A stretch of DNA of 64,000 bases from Myceligenerans crystallogenes. GTDB lineage: Bacteria; Actinomycetota; Actinomycetes; Actinomycetales; Cellulomonadaceae. Made by a program: the position numbers and the translations under genes. Within the stretch, counting starts at the first letter, position 1. The number at the start of each line of letters is the position of its first letter. The notes beneath the pieces were generated by a model. That model saw nothing but the letters and a program-made list of their open reading frames with translations. It was not told where the DNA came from and searched no databases. The stretch spans positions 372,001 to 436,000 of the forward strand of contig NZ_BAAANL010000005.1 of the NCBI RefSeq assembly GCF_039529775.1, in the 5' to 3' direction. This document shows, in pieces, positions 25,658 through 34,700 of the stretch.

Positions 25658-25739
25658 GTCGGCCCGACGTCGCTCGGTCGGCCCAAAGTCGTGCAGTCGG
25701 CCGCCCGGGGAGCCGATTTTGCGACATCGAGCCGACCGC
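25658..25739 (-). repeat. Dispersed intergenic repeat, copy 2, with tandem GTCGGCC motifs
   Basis: Positions 25690-25739, read on the minus strand, match copy 1 at 12835-12884 in 43 of 50 bases. Next to the core, GTCGGCC recurs at 25658, 25677 and 25696, exactly 19 bp apart. The element fills most of the 201-bp gap between the convergent EamA and pntB stops and is not coding. Confidence 0.65.
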
Positions 25740-25813
25740 ATCCGCCGGCCACCCATCCGCCGCCCAGACGTACGGAGGCCGCCCCGGAGCTCAGGGCGGC
25801 CTGCCGATCCCGG

Positions 25814-27256
25814 CTACAGCGCCTTGACGATGTCCTCCACGCGGTCCTTCGCGTCGCCGAAGAGCATCTGCGTGTTCTCCCGGAAGAACAGCGGGTTCTG
25901 CACGCCCGCGTAACCCGTGGCCATCGACCGCTTGAAGACGACGACGTCGCGCGCGTGCCACACCTCCAGCACCGGCATCCCCGCGATCGGCGAGCCCGGG
26001 TCCTCCTGGGCGGCCGGGTTCACGGTGTCGTTGGCGCCGATCACGAGGACGACGTCGGTGTCCGCGAAGTCCCCGTTGATCTCGTCCATGCCCTCGACGA
26101 TGTCGTAGGGCACGCGCGCCTCGGCGAGCAGCACGTTCATGTGCCCGGGCAGGCGCCCGGCCACCGGATGGATCGCGAACCGCACGCGCACGCCGCGCTC
26201 GGTCAGCTTGGCCGCGAGGTCCGCCACCGGGTACTGCGCCTTGGCCACGGCCATGCCGTACCCCGGCGCGATGATCACCGATCTCGCGCCCACCAGCTGT
26301 TCCGCGACCGCGACCGCCGTCGTCTCGCGGTGCTCGCCCGCCGGCCCGTCCGACGACGCCGCCCCGGTCCCCTGCCCGAACCCGCCCAGGATCACCGACA
26401 CGAACGACCGGTTCATCGCCTTGCACATCAGGTAGCTGAGGATCGCACCCGAGGACCCCACCAGCGCCCCGGTGATGATCAGCAGGTCGTTGCCGAGCAT
26501 GAACCCGGCCGCGGCCGCCGCCCACCCGGAGTACGAGTTCAGCATCGAGACGACGACGGGCATGTCGCCGCCGCCGATCGCCGCGACCAGGTGCCAGCCG
26601 AGCGCGAGCGCCAGCACGGTCATGACCAGCAGCGGCACCACCGGCAGGAAGCCTCCGGGCTGCGCCGCGACCAGGTACCACGCCAGCAGCCCGGCGCAGG
26701 CGATCACGACGGCGAGGTTCAGCCAGTTCCGCGCGGGCAGCATGACGGGCGCCGACTTGACCCGCCCGGACAGCTTCCCGAACGCCACGAGGGACCCGGT
26801 CAGCGTCACCGCCCCGATGAGCACGCCGAGGTAGATCTCGGTCGCGTGCGCCGCGCTCGCGTGCCCGCCCACGTCCTCGGTCCGCCAGTCAGCACCCGCC
26901 GGGTACGACGTCAGGAACGACCCGAACCCCACCAGCACCGCCGCCGCCCCCACGAACGAGTGCAGCAGCGCGATGAGCTCGGGCATCTGCGTCATCTCGA
27001 CGCTGCGCGCCCGCCAGGTCCCCACCGCCGCGCCGATCACCAGCACGAGCAGGATCAGCGCCGCGGTCACGCCCCACGGGCGCTGCGAGCTCACCAGCGC
27101 GAGCGCGATCGTCGCGCCCAGCGCCAGGACCATGCCGATCATGCCGAGGTTGACGCCGCGCCGGGCGGTCTCCTGCCTCGACAACCCCGCGAGCGACAGG
27201 ATGAACAGCACCGCCGCCACGACGGAGGCGCCCTGAGCCAGTCCGTGGATCGTCAT
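25814..27256 (-). CDS. pntB: NAD(P) transhydrogenase subunit beta
   Basis: A 480-residue integral membrane subunit of the proton-translocating transhydrogenase. The N-terminal ~270 residues are membrane helices. The C-terminal domain III binds NADP(H) and has VIIAPGYGMAVAKAQYPV, RFAIHPVAGRLPGHMNVLLA and VLVIGANDTVNPAA, all diagnostic. With PntA it uses the proton gradient to make NADPH from NADH. It overlaps pntA by 4 bp (ATGA), so the two are translationally coupled. Confidence 0.96.
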   Translation of the reverse strand: MTIHGLAQGASVVAAVLFILSLAGLSRQETARRGVNLGMIGMVLALGATIALALVSSQRPWGVTAALILLVLVIGAAVGTWRARSVEMTQMPELIALLHSFVGAAAVLVGFGSFLTSYPAGADWRTEDVGGHASAAHATEIYLGVLIGAVTLTGSLVAFGKLSGRVKSAPVMLPARNWLNLAVVIACAGLLAWYLVAAQPGGFLPVVPLLVMTVLALALGWHLVAAIGGGDMPVVVSMLNSYSGWAAAAAGFMLGNDLLIITGALVGSSGAILSYLMCKAMNRSFVSVILGGFGQGTGAASSDGPAGEHRETTAVAVAEQLVGARSVIIAPGYGMAVAKAQYPVADLAAKLTERGVRVRFAIHPVAGRLPGHMNVLLAEARVPYDIVEGMDEINGDFADTDVVLVIGANDTVNPAAQEDPGSPIAGMPVLEVWHARDVVVFKRSMATGYAGVQNPLFFRENTQMLFGDAKDRVEDIVKAL

Positions 27257-28908
27257 CGCGCGCCCCCTCCGGCGGCCGTTCCAGAGGCCGCGGCACCCGC
27301 GCCGCCACCCGCGCCACGCGCACCCGCGCGGCGGCCCCCGCCGTCGTCGTCCTCGTCCGCACGGCGGAACATCCGCAGCATCCGCCGCGTCACCAGGAAC
27401 CCGCCGAAGATGTTGATGCTCGCCACGGTCGCGGCGATCGTCGCGAGCACCGTCACCAGCAGCGACGACGACCCGATCTGCAGCAGCGCTCCGACCAGGA
27501 TGATCCCGGACACGGCGTTGGTCTGGCTCATGAGCGGCGTGTGCAGGGCGTGCGTGACGTTGGAGATCACGTAGAACCCGACCACGACGGCGAGCGCCAG
27601 CACGACGAAGTGCCCCGCGGTGTCCGCGGGCGACGCGGCCACGGCCAGCCCCGCCAGCACGGCGCCCGCCACGGCGAGCGCCTTGCCGAGCCACGCGGGC
27701 CGTCGTCGGCCCTCCTCCTGGGCGACGACGGCGGCCGCGGCCGCATCGGTCCCGTCCGTGCCCGACGACGCCGGCGCGGCCGACGGCGCCGCGCTCACCT
27801 GCACCGGAGGCGGCGGCCACAGGACGTCGCCGTCGCGGGCGACGGTCATGCCGCGCTGGACGATGTCGTCGAGGTCGAGCGTCAGCTCGCCGTCCTTGCC
27901 GGGTGTCAGCAGGGTGAGCAGGTTGGCGACGGCCGTGCCGTAGAGCTCGGAGGTGTGCCGCGGCATGCGCGCGGGCAGGTCGGTGTACCCGAGCACGACG
28001 ACGCCGTTCGGGGTCACGACCCGCTCGCCCGGCACGGTCAGCTCGCAGTTGCCGCCGCCGGGTGCGGCGAGGTCCACGATGACGGAACCGGGGCGCATCG
28101 CGGCGACCGCCTCGGCCGTGAGGGTCGTGGGCGCGGTGCCGCGCACGAGGGCGGTGGTGATGACGACGTCGGCCGCGGCGGCCTCGCGCGTGTACAGGGC
28201 CAGCGCGGCGGCGAGCTGCTCCTCGGTGAGCGGGGCGGCGTAGCCGTCCGCGCTGACCTGCTGCTGCGCGGCGGGTTCGGAGACGAACTCGGCGCCCATG
28301 GACTCGATCTGCTCGGCGACCTCGGGCCGCACGTCGAACGCCCGCACGCGCGCGCCGAGCGAGGTCGCGGCGCCGAGCGCGGCGAGCCCCGCCACGCCCG
28401 CACCGATCACGAAGACCGTGGCGGGCCGGGTGGAGCCCGCTGCGGTGACCTGGCCGCCGAACATCCCGGAGTACTCGGCCGCGGCCTCGACCACGGCGCG
28501 GTAGCCGGCGACGTTGGAGAGCGCGGACAGCACGTCGAGCGACTGCGCCCGGGAGATGCGGGGGACGGCGTCGAGCGCGAGCGCCGTGACGCCCCGCCCG
28601 GCCAGCGCCGCCGTGCGCTCCGGGCGCGCGGCGGGGGCGAGCTGGGCGATCAGCGTGGCGCCGGGGCGCAGCCGCTCGGCGACGTCGTCGGGCACGGCCG
28701 TGCAGACCACCACGTCCGACTCCCAGGCCACGTCCGGGTCCGAGGTGACCAGTGCGCCGGCCTCCCGGTAGGCGTCGTCGCGCAGACCGGCGGCGTCGCC
28801 CGCCCCGGCGGTCACGACGACGTCGTACCCGAGCGCGGTCAGCCGGGAGACCGTCGACGGCGTCGTGGCGACCAGCGGACCCGCGTCGTCGGGGATCCCT
28901 ATCTGCAT
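27253..28908 (-). CDS. pntA: NAD(P) transhydrogenase subunit alpha
   Basis: A 551-residue subunit carrying the NAD(H)-binding domain I (residues ~1-375, with FVIGAGVAGLAALGAATSLG near 170 and RMPRHTSELYGTAVANL near 315). An Ala-rich linker and the four-helix membrane domain II follow (ending GFLVTRRMLRMFRR). So PntAA and PntAB are fused, as in E. coli PntA. It ends in a ~30-residue Gly/Ala-rich tail. The ATG at 28908 is only 6 bp after the P450 stop, and the ribosome binding site lies inside the P450 gene, which suggests one transcript for P450, pntA and pntB. Confidence 0.95.
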   Translation of the reverse strand: MQIGIPDDAGPLVATTPSTVSRLTALGYDVVVTAGAGDAAGLRDDAYREAGALVTSDPDVAWESDVVVCTAVPDDVAERLRPGATLIAQLAPAARPERTAALAGRGVTALALDAVPRISRAQSLDVLSALSNVAGYRAVVEAAAEYSGMFGGQVTAAGSTRPATVFVIGAGVAGLAALGAATSLGARVRAFDVRPEVAEQIESMGAEFVSEPAAQQQVSADGYAAPLTEEQLAAALALYTREAAAADVVITTALVRGTAPTTLTAEAVAAMRPGSVIVDLAAPGGGNCELTVPGERVVTPNGVVVLGYTDLPARMPRHTSELYGTAVANLLTLLTPGKDGELTLDLDDIVQRGMTVARDGDVLWPPPPVQVSAAPSAAPASSGTDGTDAAAAAVVAQEEGRRRPAWLGKALAVAGAVLAGLAVAASPADTAGHFVVLALAVVVGFYVISNVTHALHTPLMSQTNAVSGIILVGALLQIGSSSLLVTVLATIAATVASINIFGGFLVTRRMLRMFRRADEDDDGGGRRAGARGAGGGAGAAASGTAAGGGAR

Positions 28909-28914
28909 CTCTGC

Positions 28915-30255
28915 CTACCCTTCGGTGGTGATCCGGCGCGGCACCGGGAACGTGACGGGCAGCCGGACCGGCTGCCGCAGGAACGGCGTCGGCGCCCAGC
29001 TCAGGTCGCCCGGGTCGCCGTCGAACGTCAGGTGCAGGCGCCGCACCAGCGTCTCGACGGTGATGCGGGCGATCGCACGCGCCAGGCGCGGCGCGGGGCA
29101 GGCATGCGGCCCGGCGCCGAACGACAGGTGGGCGCGGTTGCCGATGAGGTCCCAGGAGTCGTCGGCCATGACCGCGGGATCGTGGTGCGCGGCGTGCACC
29201 GACATCACCACGGCCTCGCCCTGCTCGATGAGCTTGTCGCCCAGGATGACCTCACGGGTCGCGTAGCGGGGCGTCAGGTTCGGGTTGGGCGTCGAGCGCC
29301 ACAGGACGCTGTCGAGGATGTCGTCGATGTCGGCGCGGCCGCCGCTGAGGCGGGCCGAGAACCGCTCGTCGGTGAGGATCAGGGCGAGGGTCTGCGCCAC
29401 CCACGGCAGGATCGTGGTGCTGGCCGTGGAGGTGAGGGCGATCAGGGTCTGGGCGCGTTCCCGGTCGTCGTTGAATGCCGGGTGGCGGGCCAGCGAGCCG
29501 GCGATGTCGCGGGACCTGCGGTCGCGGCTGCGCTCGAGGTGGCCGCGCACGATCTCCTGCAGCTCCTTCGTCAGGCCGCGGGCGTCCGGCCCGGTCTCGA
29601 AGATCGCCCGGGTGATCTCCTGCAGGCGCTGGGCGTCCTCCGGGTCGTACCCGGCCAGCTCGGACAGCACGAGGAACGGCACCGCGGCCGCGTACTCCGC
29701 CACCAGGTCCGCGCTGCCGCGCTGCTCGAACCGGTCGATGAGCATGGAGCACAGCCGGCGCGTCACGACCGCCGTGCGGATCTCGTCGACCTCCTCCAGC
29801 GCGTCGTCGATCGGGGCCCGCAGGCGCGCGTGCTCCGCGCCGTCGGTGTTGATCGCGGTGGGCTGCGCAACGCGGGAGATGAGCAGGTGCAGGCCGGACT
29901 GCGGGCCGAGCAGATCGTCGGCGTGGCCGCGCCAGATCGACGGGTCCTTCGTGAAGCCGCGGTCGTCGCGCATGACGGCGACCACCTCGGAGTGTCCCAG
30001 CACCAGCCACGCGGGGACGCCGGGCTCCAGGTCGACCGGCGCCACCCCGCCCCAGCGTTCCCGCAGGCGCGCGTAGACGGCGGTCGGGTCGGCCCCGGAC
30101 GTGGTCTCGGACAGCAGCAGGCGGTCGCGCACCTCGCGCAGGCGCACCACGTGGTCGTACGGGCCGGGCCAGGGTCCCGGGCTACCGAGCCTGGGCAACG
30201 ACGGGCGGCTCTCCTGCTGATCGGGCCTCACGGCACGCTCCTGCTGTTCGGTCAT
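28915..30255 (-). CDS. Cytochrome P450, CYP157-like, without the ExxR glutamate
   Basis: A 446-residue soluble P450 read from the ATG at 30255 behind GAGGGGAC. The haem-binding loop is FGAGPHACPAPRLARA, with the cysteine ligand intact. The K-helix motif is abnormal. Where ExxR should be, the sequence reads DSVLWRSTPNPN, with no Glu three residues before the Arg. The I-helix reads LTSTASTTI rather than AGxxTT. Streptomyces CYP157 enzymes also lack ExxR (EQSLW), so this is probably of that type. It lies directly upstream of pntAB. Neither ferredoxin nor reductase genes are nearby, and the substrate is unknown. Confidence 0.88.
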   Translation of the reverse strand: MTEQQERAVRPDQQESRPSLPRLGSPGPWPGPYDHVVRLREVRDRLLLSETTSGADPTAVYARLRERWGGVAPVDLEPGVPAWLVLGHSEVVAVMRDDRGFTKDPSIWRGHADDLLGPQSGLHLLISRVAQPTAINTDGAEHARLRAPIDDALEEVDEIRTAVVTRRLCSMLIDRFEQRGSADLVAEYAAAVPFLVLSELAGYDPEDAQRLQEITRAIFETGPDARGLTKELQEIVRGHLERSRDRRSRDIAGSLARHPAFNDDRERAQTLIALTSTASTTILPWVAQTLALILTDERFSARLSGGRADIDDILDSVLWRSTPNPNLTPRYATREVILGDKLIEQGEAVVMSVHAAHHDPAVMADDSWDLIGNRAHLSFGAGPHACPAPRLARAIARITVETLVRRLHLTFDGDPGDLSWAPTPFLRQPVRLPVTFPVPRRITTEG

Positions 30256-30432
30256 GCTGTCCCCTCGGTCCACGTCCAGGTCTGCGACTGGTCAATGGAG
30301 TCTCAGGGATGCTAGCCGACGAAGACGCGCGTTCCGGTCACGAATTGCTCACCGCGGCCGATGGGTGGCGGTGAATTTCGGCGGGGCGAAACCCGGCCGG
30401 CGCGCCTCCGTGTTCGCGGGAGCCGGGCGAGC

Positions 30433-31155
30433 TCAGCGGCGGCGCCGGGCCAGGACGCGCTCCCGCAGGCGCAGCACCCACGCCGCGTGCACCGGCATCG
30501 GCCGGGCCGCCTGCAGCAGCCCGCACGACACGGCGAGCGCCAGCAGCCCCAGCACCCAGCCGCCGGGGATGTCGCTGAGCCAGTGGTAGTCCACCAGGGC
30601 CATGATCCAGCCGGAGGCCAGGGCCACCAGCCCGGACACGATCATCCAGGGCGCCATCAGCCGCGGCCGCGGCCGCAGCCCGCCCTCGCCGATCAGCAGG
30701 ATGCCCGCCATCGCCCAGGTGTAGGCGGCGTTCGCCGCGTGCCCGGACGGCCAGGCCCGCCCGCCGCCGTGCAGCACGTCGACGCCGGTCCAGGGCATCG
30801 TGCGGCCCAGCCCGAACTTGATCCCGTAGCCGATCACGGCGATGGTCGCCAGCCCCGCGAGGACCACGACCAGCGGCCGCCAGTCCCGGTCGCGGAGCGT
30901 GAGCCAGGCCGCGAGGATCCCGAGCACGGGGAGGGTGAACAGGCGCTCGCCGGTGACGCTGGCGAACTCGTCGAGCAGCCACTTGCCGATCCCGGTGGGC
31001 ATGCCGGCCTCGGCCCAGAGGTGGAAGCGCCAGTCGGCGGCGACGAACGGGCCGCTCACGGCGACCTGCCACGCCCCCGCCACGAGCAGCAGCGCGGACA
31101 CTCCCCCGAGCCACCACACCCAGGGGGCGACCTGACCTGAGGGGACGAGCTTCAC
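30433..31155 (-). CDS. PAP2-family membrane protein (divergent active site), copy 1
   Basis: A 240-residue protein with about six membrane helices and a PAP2 core. The C2 motif WPSGHAAN and the C3 histidine in DYHWLSDIPGGW are present. However, the C1 motif is KFGLGRTMP, where the usual KX6RP Arg is Met, and the SR that normally begins C3 is replaced by hydrophobic residues. It may therefore have altered or no phosphatase activity. A paralogue with the same deviations lies at 31926. It starts with a GTG at 31155, downstream of the deaminase gene on the same strand. Confidence 0.82.
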   Translation of the reverse strand: MKLVPSGQVAPWVWWLGGVSALLLVAGAWQVAVSGPFVAADWRFHLWAEAGMPTGIGKWLLDEFASVTGERLFTLPVLGILAAWLTLRDRDWRPLVVVLAGLATIAVIGYGIKFGLGRTMPWTGVDVLHGGGRAWPSGHAANAAYTWAMAGILLIGEGGLRPRPRLMAPWMIVSGLVALASGWIMALVDYHWLSDIPGGWVLGLLALAVSCGLLQAARPMPVHAAWVLRLRERVLARRRR

Positions 31156-31168
31156 GGTGGCGATCCTA

Positions 31169-31197
31169 CGGGGCCGCGCGTGAAGAGCACGGCCCCG
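31169..31197 (-). terminator. Possible terminator after the deaminase gene
   Basis: A perfect 8-bp stem (CGGGGCCG, 31169-31176, with 31190-31197) and a 13-nt loop lie in the 66-bp gap between the deaminase stop and the PAP2 start. If active, it separates the two genes transcriptionally. Confidence 0.4.
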
Positions 31198-31221
31198 GCG
31201 CGGCCCCGGCGCGAGGCGGCC

Positions 31222-31701
31222 TCAGCGCAGGAGGTGCAGGTTCGGCTCGTGGGCGGCGTCCGCGAGCTCGGCGACCTGGATGACCTCCCGGCCCGCCCGC
31301 CGCAGCAGGTCCGCCCCCTGGGCCTCCACGAACAGGGAGGGTTCCGACCAGGCGAACACGACCCGCGGGATGCCCACGGCCAGGATGTGCTCGGTGCAGG
31401 TCACCTCGCGCGAGAGCCGGCGGCCGCACGGCTCCAGCGACGAGTAGATGGTGGCCGCGCGCAGGCGCCGGCGGTCGGCGGCGGCGACGTCGGCCAGCGC
31501 CGCCTCCTCCGCGTGCTCGGTCAGGTCGTGGCGGCGCGACCAGCCGCGGCCCAGCACGACGCCGTCGTCGGCCACGATGAGCGCGCCGACGCTGAACGCG
31601 GTGCGCGACGGCGGGCAGCGGTGGGCGAGGGCGATCGCCTCGGCGAGGAACTCGCGGTCGGCGCGCGTCGCCGCCGCGGGGCCGGTCATCGCACCCGTCA
31701 T
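31222..31701 (-). CDS. Cytidine/deoxycytidylate deaminase-fold protein (RibD-type deaminase domain)
   Basis: A 159-residue zinc-dependent deaminase. Ligands and catalytic Glu are in the HAEE motif (residues ~60-63), with SSLEPCGRR and a further Cys in VTCTEH completing the PCxxxC-type site. The fold resembles the deaminase half of RibD, but the reductase half is absent, so the substrate may be a pyrimidine intermediate of flavin synthesis or a free nucleotide. The ATG at 31701 has GGGA upstream. It is divergent from the second PAP2 gene, with 224 bp between them. Confidence 0.82.
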   Translation of the reverse strand: MTGAMTGPAAATRADREFLAEAIALAHRCPPSRTAFSVGALIVADDGVVLGRGWSRRHDLTEHAEEAALADVAAADRRRLRAATIYSSLEPCGRRLSREVTCTEHILAVGIPRVVFAWSEPSLFVEAQGADLLRRAGREVIQVAELADAAHEPNLHLLR

Positions 31702-31925
31702 CGTCCCAGGCCGCTCGCATGCATGCACCCAGTCTGTCAGGTGGAACATGGCCGCACGGTTACCGGCAACCCAGCATCCCGTTGCGGTTTCGTGACCTGC
31801 ACGGACGGTCGGCCGAGGCCCGCAGATCACGGCGCCATAACCATTCGACGAGCGGTGTGAAGGCCTCGTGCGACCCGGGCACCCGGCCGGGCAGGTGGGT
31901 GAATTCGCTCGTAGGATCGCGCACG

Positions 31926-32834
31926 ATGTTGCGATTTCAGGGGGCACAATTCCAGGGGGCGTCGTATCCGGCCGGGCCGGGCGAGGACGACCTGTCCGGC
32001 GGCCGGTTCGTCGTGATCGACCGCACCCTCACGGCCACGTCCGTCACCGAACCGGGCGCCACGCGGGCCGCGGTGTCGGCCGTCGCCGACCACGTCCGGG
32101 CCGATCTGCGCACGGTGCGGCACGGGACGCTCGCCGAGTCGTGGGTCGCCCCGGCGGCCACCGGCGTCCTGCTCGTACTGGCGTTCGCGTGGGCGGTGTT
32201 CCAGGTGGCCGCGGCCGGCCCGTTCGTCGCCTGGGACCAGATCTCACGGGAGTGGGTCTACGCGCACCGGGCCACGGGCTTTGCCGAGGCGTTGCTCGAG
32301 TTCCAGGCGTTCGTCACGGGCGAGCGCTGGGTCACCGTGCCCGTCGCCATGGGCGTCGCGGCCCTCGTGGCGTACCGGCAGCACTGGCTGCGGCCCCTGT
32401 ACGCGGTGACGGCGGGACTGGCCACGATCGCGGCGATCGGCTACCCGGTGAAGTTCGGGCTGGGCAGGTCCAGCCCGGTCACGGGGCTGGACGTGCTGCA
32501 CGCCGGCGGCCAGGCGTTCCCGAGCGGGCACGCGGCCAACACCGCGTTCACCGCGACGGTCGTCGTGTTCCTCCTGTACGGCTCGGCGGGGCTGCGCCCG
32601 GACCGGGAGAAGTTCCGCCGGGGCGTGCTGTACGTGGGCGGGCTGCTCGGCGTGACGGGCGTGCTGGTGCTGCTGATGGGCTACCACTGGCTCAGCGACA
32701 TCCCGGGCGGCTGGCTGATGGGCTTCATCGCGGTGTGCGTGTCGCTCACGGTGCTGCACTGGCCGCGGCGGGCCGGCGACGAGGCCCGGGAGGTCGACCG
32801 TGAGGCGGCCGCCTCGCGGGTCAGTAGGTGGTGA
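31926..32834 (+). CDS. PAP2-family membrane protein (divergent active site), copy 2
   Basis: A 302-residue paralogue of the PAP2 protein at 30433, with a ~75-residue cytoplasmic N-terminus added. Shared segments are GLATIAAIGYPVKFGLGR, DVLHAGGQAFPSGHAAN and GYHWLSDIPGGW. As in copy 1, C1 lacks the normal RP arginine (KFGLGRSSP) and C3 lacks the SR pair. The frame extends upstream, but the ATG at 31926 is 8 nt after TAGGAT (31912-31917), pointing to a leaderless start. Its 3' end overlaps the convergent modC gene by 14 bp. Confidence 0.82.
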   Translation: MLRFQGAQFQGASYPAGPGEDDLSGGRFVVIDRTLTATSVTEPGATRAAVSAVADHVRADLRTVRHGTLAESWVAPAATGVLLVLAFAWAVFQVAAAGPFVAWDQISREWVYAHRATGFAEALLEFQAFVTGERWVTVPVAMGVAALVAYRQHWLRPLYAVTAGLATIAAIGYPVKFGLGRSSPVTGLDVLHAGGQAFPSGHAANTAFTATVVVFLLYGSAGLRPDREKFRRGVLYVGGLLGVTGVLVLLMGYHWLSDIPGGWLMGFIAVCVSLTVLHWPRRAGDEAREVDREAAASRVSRW

Positions 32835-33864
32835 TCGCGGTCTCCTTGACCGAGAGCCAGACCTCGCGGCCCGGGGTGAGGCCCAGGTCGCGGGTGGCCG
32901 CCGGGGTGACGTCGGCGATGAGGTCGTGGTCGCCGTGGAGCTGGAGGCGGATCTGGTCGCCGTGCGGCGACGCGCCGCGGATGGTGCCGCGCCAGTGGTT
33001 GCGGGCCGAGTCGTCGGGCTCGTGCAGCGACACCGTGACCGACGACGGCGGGAACGCGCGGAACGTGGTCCCCTCGCGGATCACGTTGAGGCCCACCAGC
33101 CGCGCGACGTGCTCCGTGCGCGGGCGCGCGGCGACCTCCTGCGGGGTGCCGGTCTGGGCGAGCCGCCCGCGGTCCAGCACCGCGACCCGCGTCGCGAGGG
33201 TGAGCGCGTCGAGCGCGTCGTGGGTGACGAGCACGGCGACGCCGTCGTAGGCGGCGAGGTGCCGCGACAGCTCGATCCGCAGCGCCGCCGCGACGCCGAC
33301 GTCGAGCCCCGCGAACGGCTCGTCCAGGAGCAGCAGCGCTGGCTCGGCGGCGAGCGCCCGCGCGATCGCGACGCGCTGCGCCTGCCCGCCGGAGAGCCGG
33401 CCCGGGCGCCGCGCGGCGAGCTCCCCCACGTGCAGCCGGTCCAGCCAGTCCCGCGCGGTGTCCCGCGCCCGCGCGGCGGGCACCCCGCGCGAGCGCGGCC
33501 CGAACGCCACGTTCTCCAGGGCGCTGAGGTGCGGGAAGAGCCGCTGGTCCTGGAAGACGACGCCGGCTCGCCGGTGCTGCGGCGGCAGGCTGCCCAGGTC
33601 GGCACCGCCGAGCCGTACCTCGCCCCCGGCGGGCACGAGCCCGGCGAGCGCCTGCACGAGCGTGGTCTTGCCCGCCCCGTTGGGCCCGACGACGGCGACG
33701 ACGTCGCCGGGCGCGGCGGACAGCTCGACGTCCAGGCGGCCGGGTACCGCAAGGCGCGCCGACAATCCTGCGACCGGAGCGTCTCGCGCGCCCCCGGGCG
33801 AACTGGCGGACAGGCCACCACGCCGCCCGTCCGGCAGGCCGCGAACCTCGCCGCCGGCGCTCAC
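32821..33864 (-). CDS. modC: Molybdate ABC transporter ATP-binding protein
   Basis: A 347-residue ABC ATPase. Walker A is GPNGAGKTT, the signature is LSGGQAQRVA, and Walker B is LLLLDEPFAGLD, followed by the switch His in VTHD. The C-terminal ~90 residues form a TOBE/MOP-type domain (IREGTTFRAFPPSS onward) as in ModC, which senses or gates molybdate. The GTG start at 33864 overlaps the modB stop by 4 bp. It powers molybdate uptake with ModB and ModA. Confidence 0.92.
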   Translation of the reverse strand: MSAGGEVRGLPDGRRGGLSASSPGGARDAPVAGLSARLAVPGRLDVELSAAPGDVVAVVGPNGAGKTTLVQALAGLVPAGGEVRLGGADLGSLPPQHRRAGVVFQDQRLFPHLSALENVAFGPRSRGVPAARARDTARDWLDRLHVGELAARRPGRLSGGQAQRVAIARALAAEPALLLLDEPFAGLDVGVAAALRIELSRHLAAYDGVAVLVTHDALDALTLATRVAVLDRGRLAQTGTPQEVAARPRTEHVARLVGLNVIREGTTFRAFPPSSVTVSLHEPDDSARNHWRGTIRGASPHGDQIRLQLHGDHDLIADVTPAATRDLGLTPGREVWLSVKETAITTY

Positions 33865-34700
33865 GCCGTCACCAGCCAGCGGTCCCGGAGGGCGAGCAGG
33901 ACCCCGACGGAGACCAGCAGCATCACGAGGCTCAGGGCGAGGACGGCGTCGGCGTCGGACTGCCGCTCGACGTAGATCAGCGTCGGCATGGTCTGGGTGA
34001 GGCCCGGGTAGTTGCCGTTGAAGGTGATGGTCGCGCCGAACTCGCCGAGCGAGCGCGCCCAGCCCAGGACCAGGGCGGCGGCGATGCCGGGCAGCGCCAG
34101 CGGCACGGTGACCCGCCGGAACGTGAGCCAGCGCGAGGCGCCGAGGGTCGCGGCGGCGTCGTCGTACCCGGGACCGGCGGCCCGCAGGGCGCCCTCCGTG
34201 CTGATGACGACGAACGGCAGCGCGACGAAGACGTGCGCGAGCACGACGCCCCACGTCGTGTACGGGAAGGCGAAACCGGTGAGGCCGAGCAGCGGCTCCC
34301 CGAGCAGGCCGGACCGGCCGAAGGCCGTCCGCAGCGCGACGCCCGCGACGACGGGCGGCAGCACCATCGGGACGATGACGAGCGAGCGGACGAGCCGGCG
34401 GCCCGGGAAACCGACCCGGGCCAGGACCCAGGCGAGCGGTAGGCCGACGACCAGGCAGATCACCATGGCCGCGGTCGACGTGAGGATCGACAGCCACAGC
34501 GCCTCGCGGACGACGTCCCGCCCGAGCGCCGCGACGAGGCTCGCCGGATCGGTCGCGGCGACCATCGTGACCAGCGGGACCACCAGGATCAGCAGCCCGA
34601 GCGCCGCGGGGACCGTCAGCAGCAGCGGCGCCCGGCCGAGCGGGTCGCGGCGCCGGCGCGGCCCGGGCGCGGCAGGCGTGTCCGGCGTCGGATCGGTCAC
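33861..34700 (-). CDS. modB: Molybdate ABC transporter permease
   Basis: A 279-residue inner-membrane permease with six helices. The EAA loop is visible as DDAAATLGASRWLTFRRVTVP, and the following LGWARSLGEFGATITFNGNYPG segment is typical of ModB. The GTG at 34700 overlaps the modA stop by 4 bp (GTGA), so modA, modB and modC are translationally coupled. Confidence 0.95.
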   Translation of the reverse strand: MTDPTPDTPAAPGPRRRRDPLGRAPLLLTVPAALGLLILVVPLVTMVAATDPASLVAALGRDVVREALWLSILTSTAAMVICLVVGLPLAWVLARVGFPGRRLVRSLVIVPMVLPPVVAGVALRTAFGRSGLLGEPLLGLTGFAFPYTTWGVVLAHVFVALPFVVISTEGALRAAGPGYDDAAATLGASRWLTFRRVTVPLALPGIAAALVLGWARSLGEFGATITFNGNYPGLTQTMPTLIYVERQSDADAVLALSLVMLLVSVGVLLALRDRWLVTA

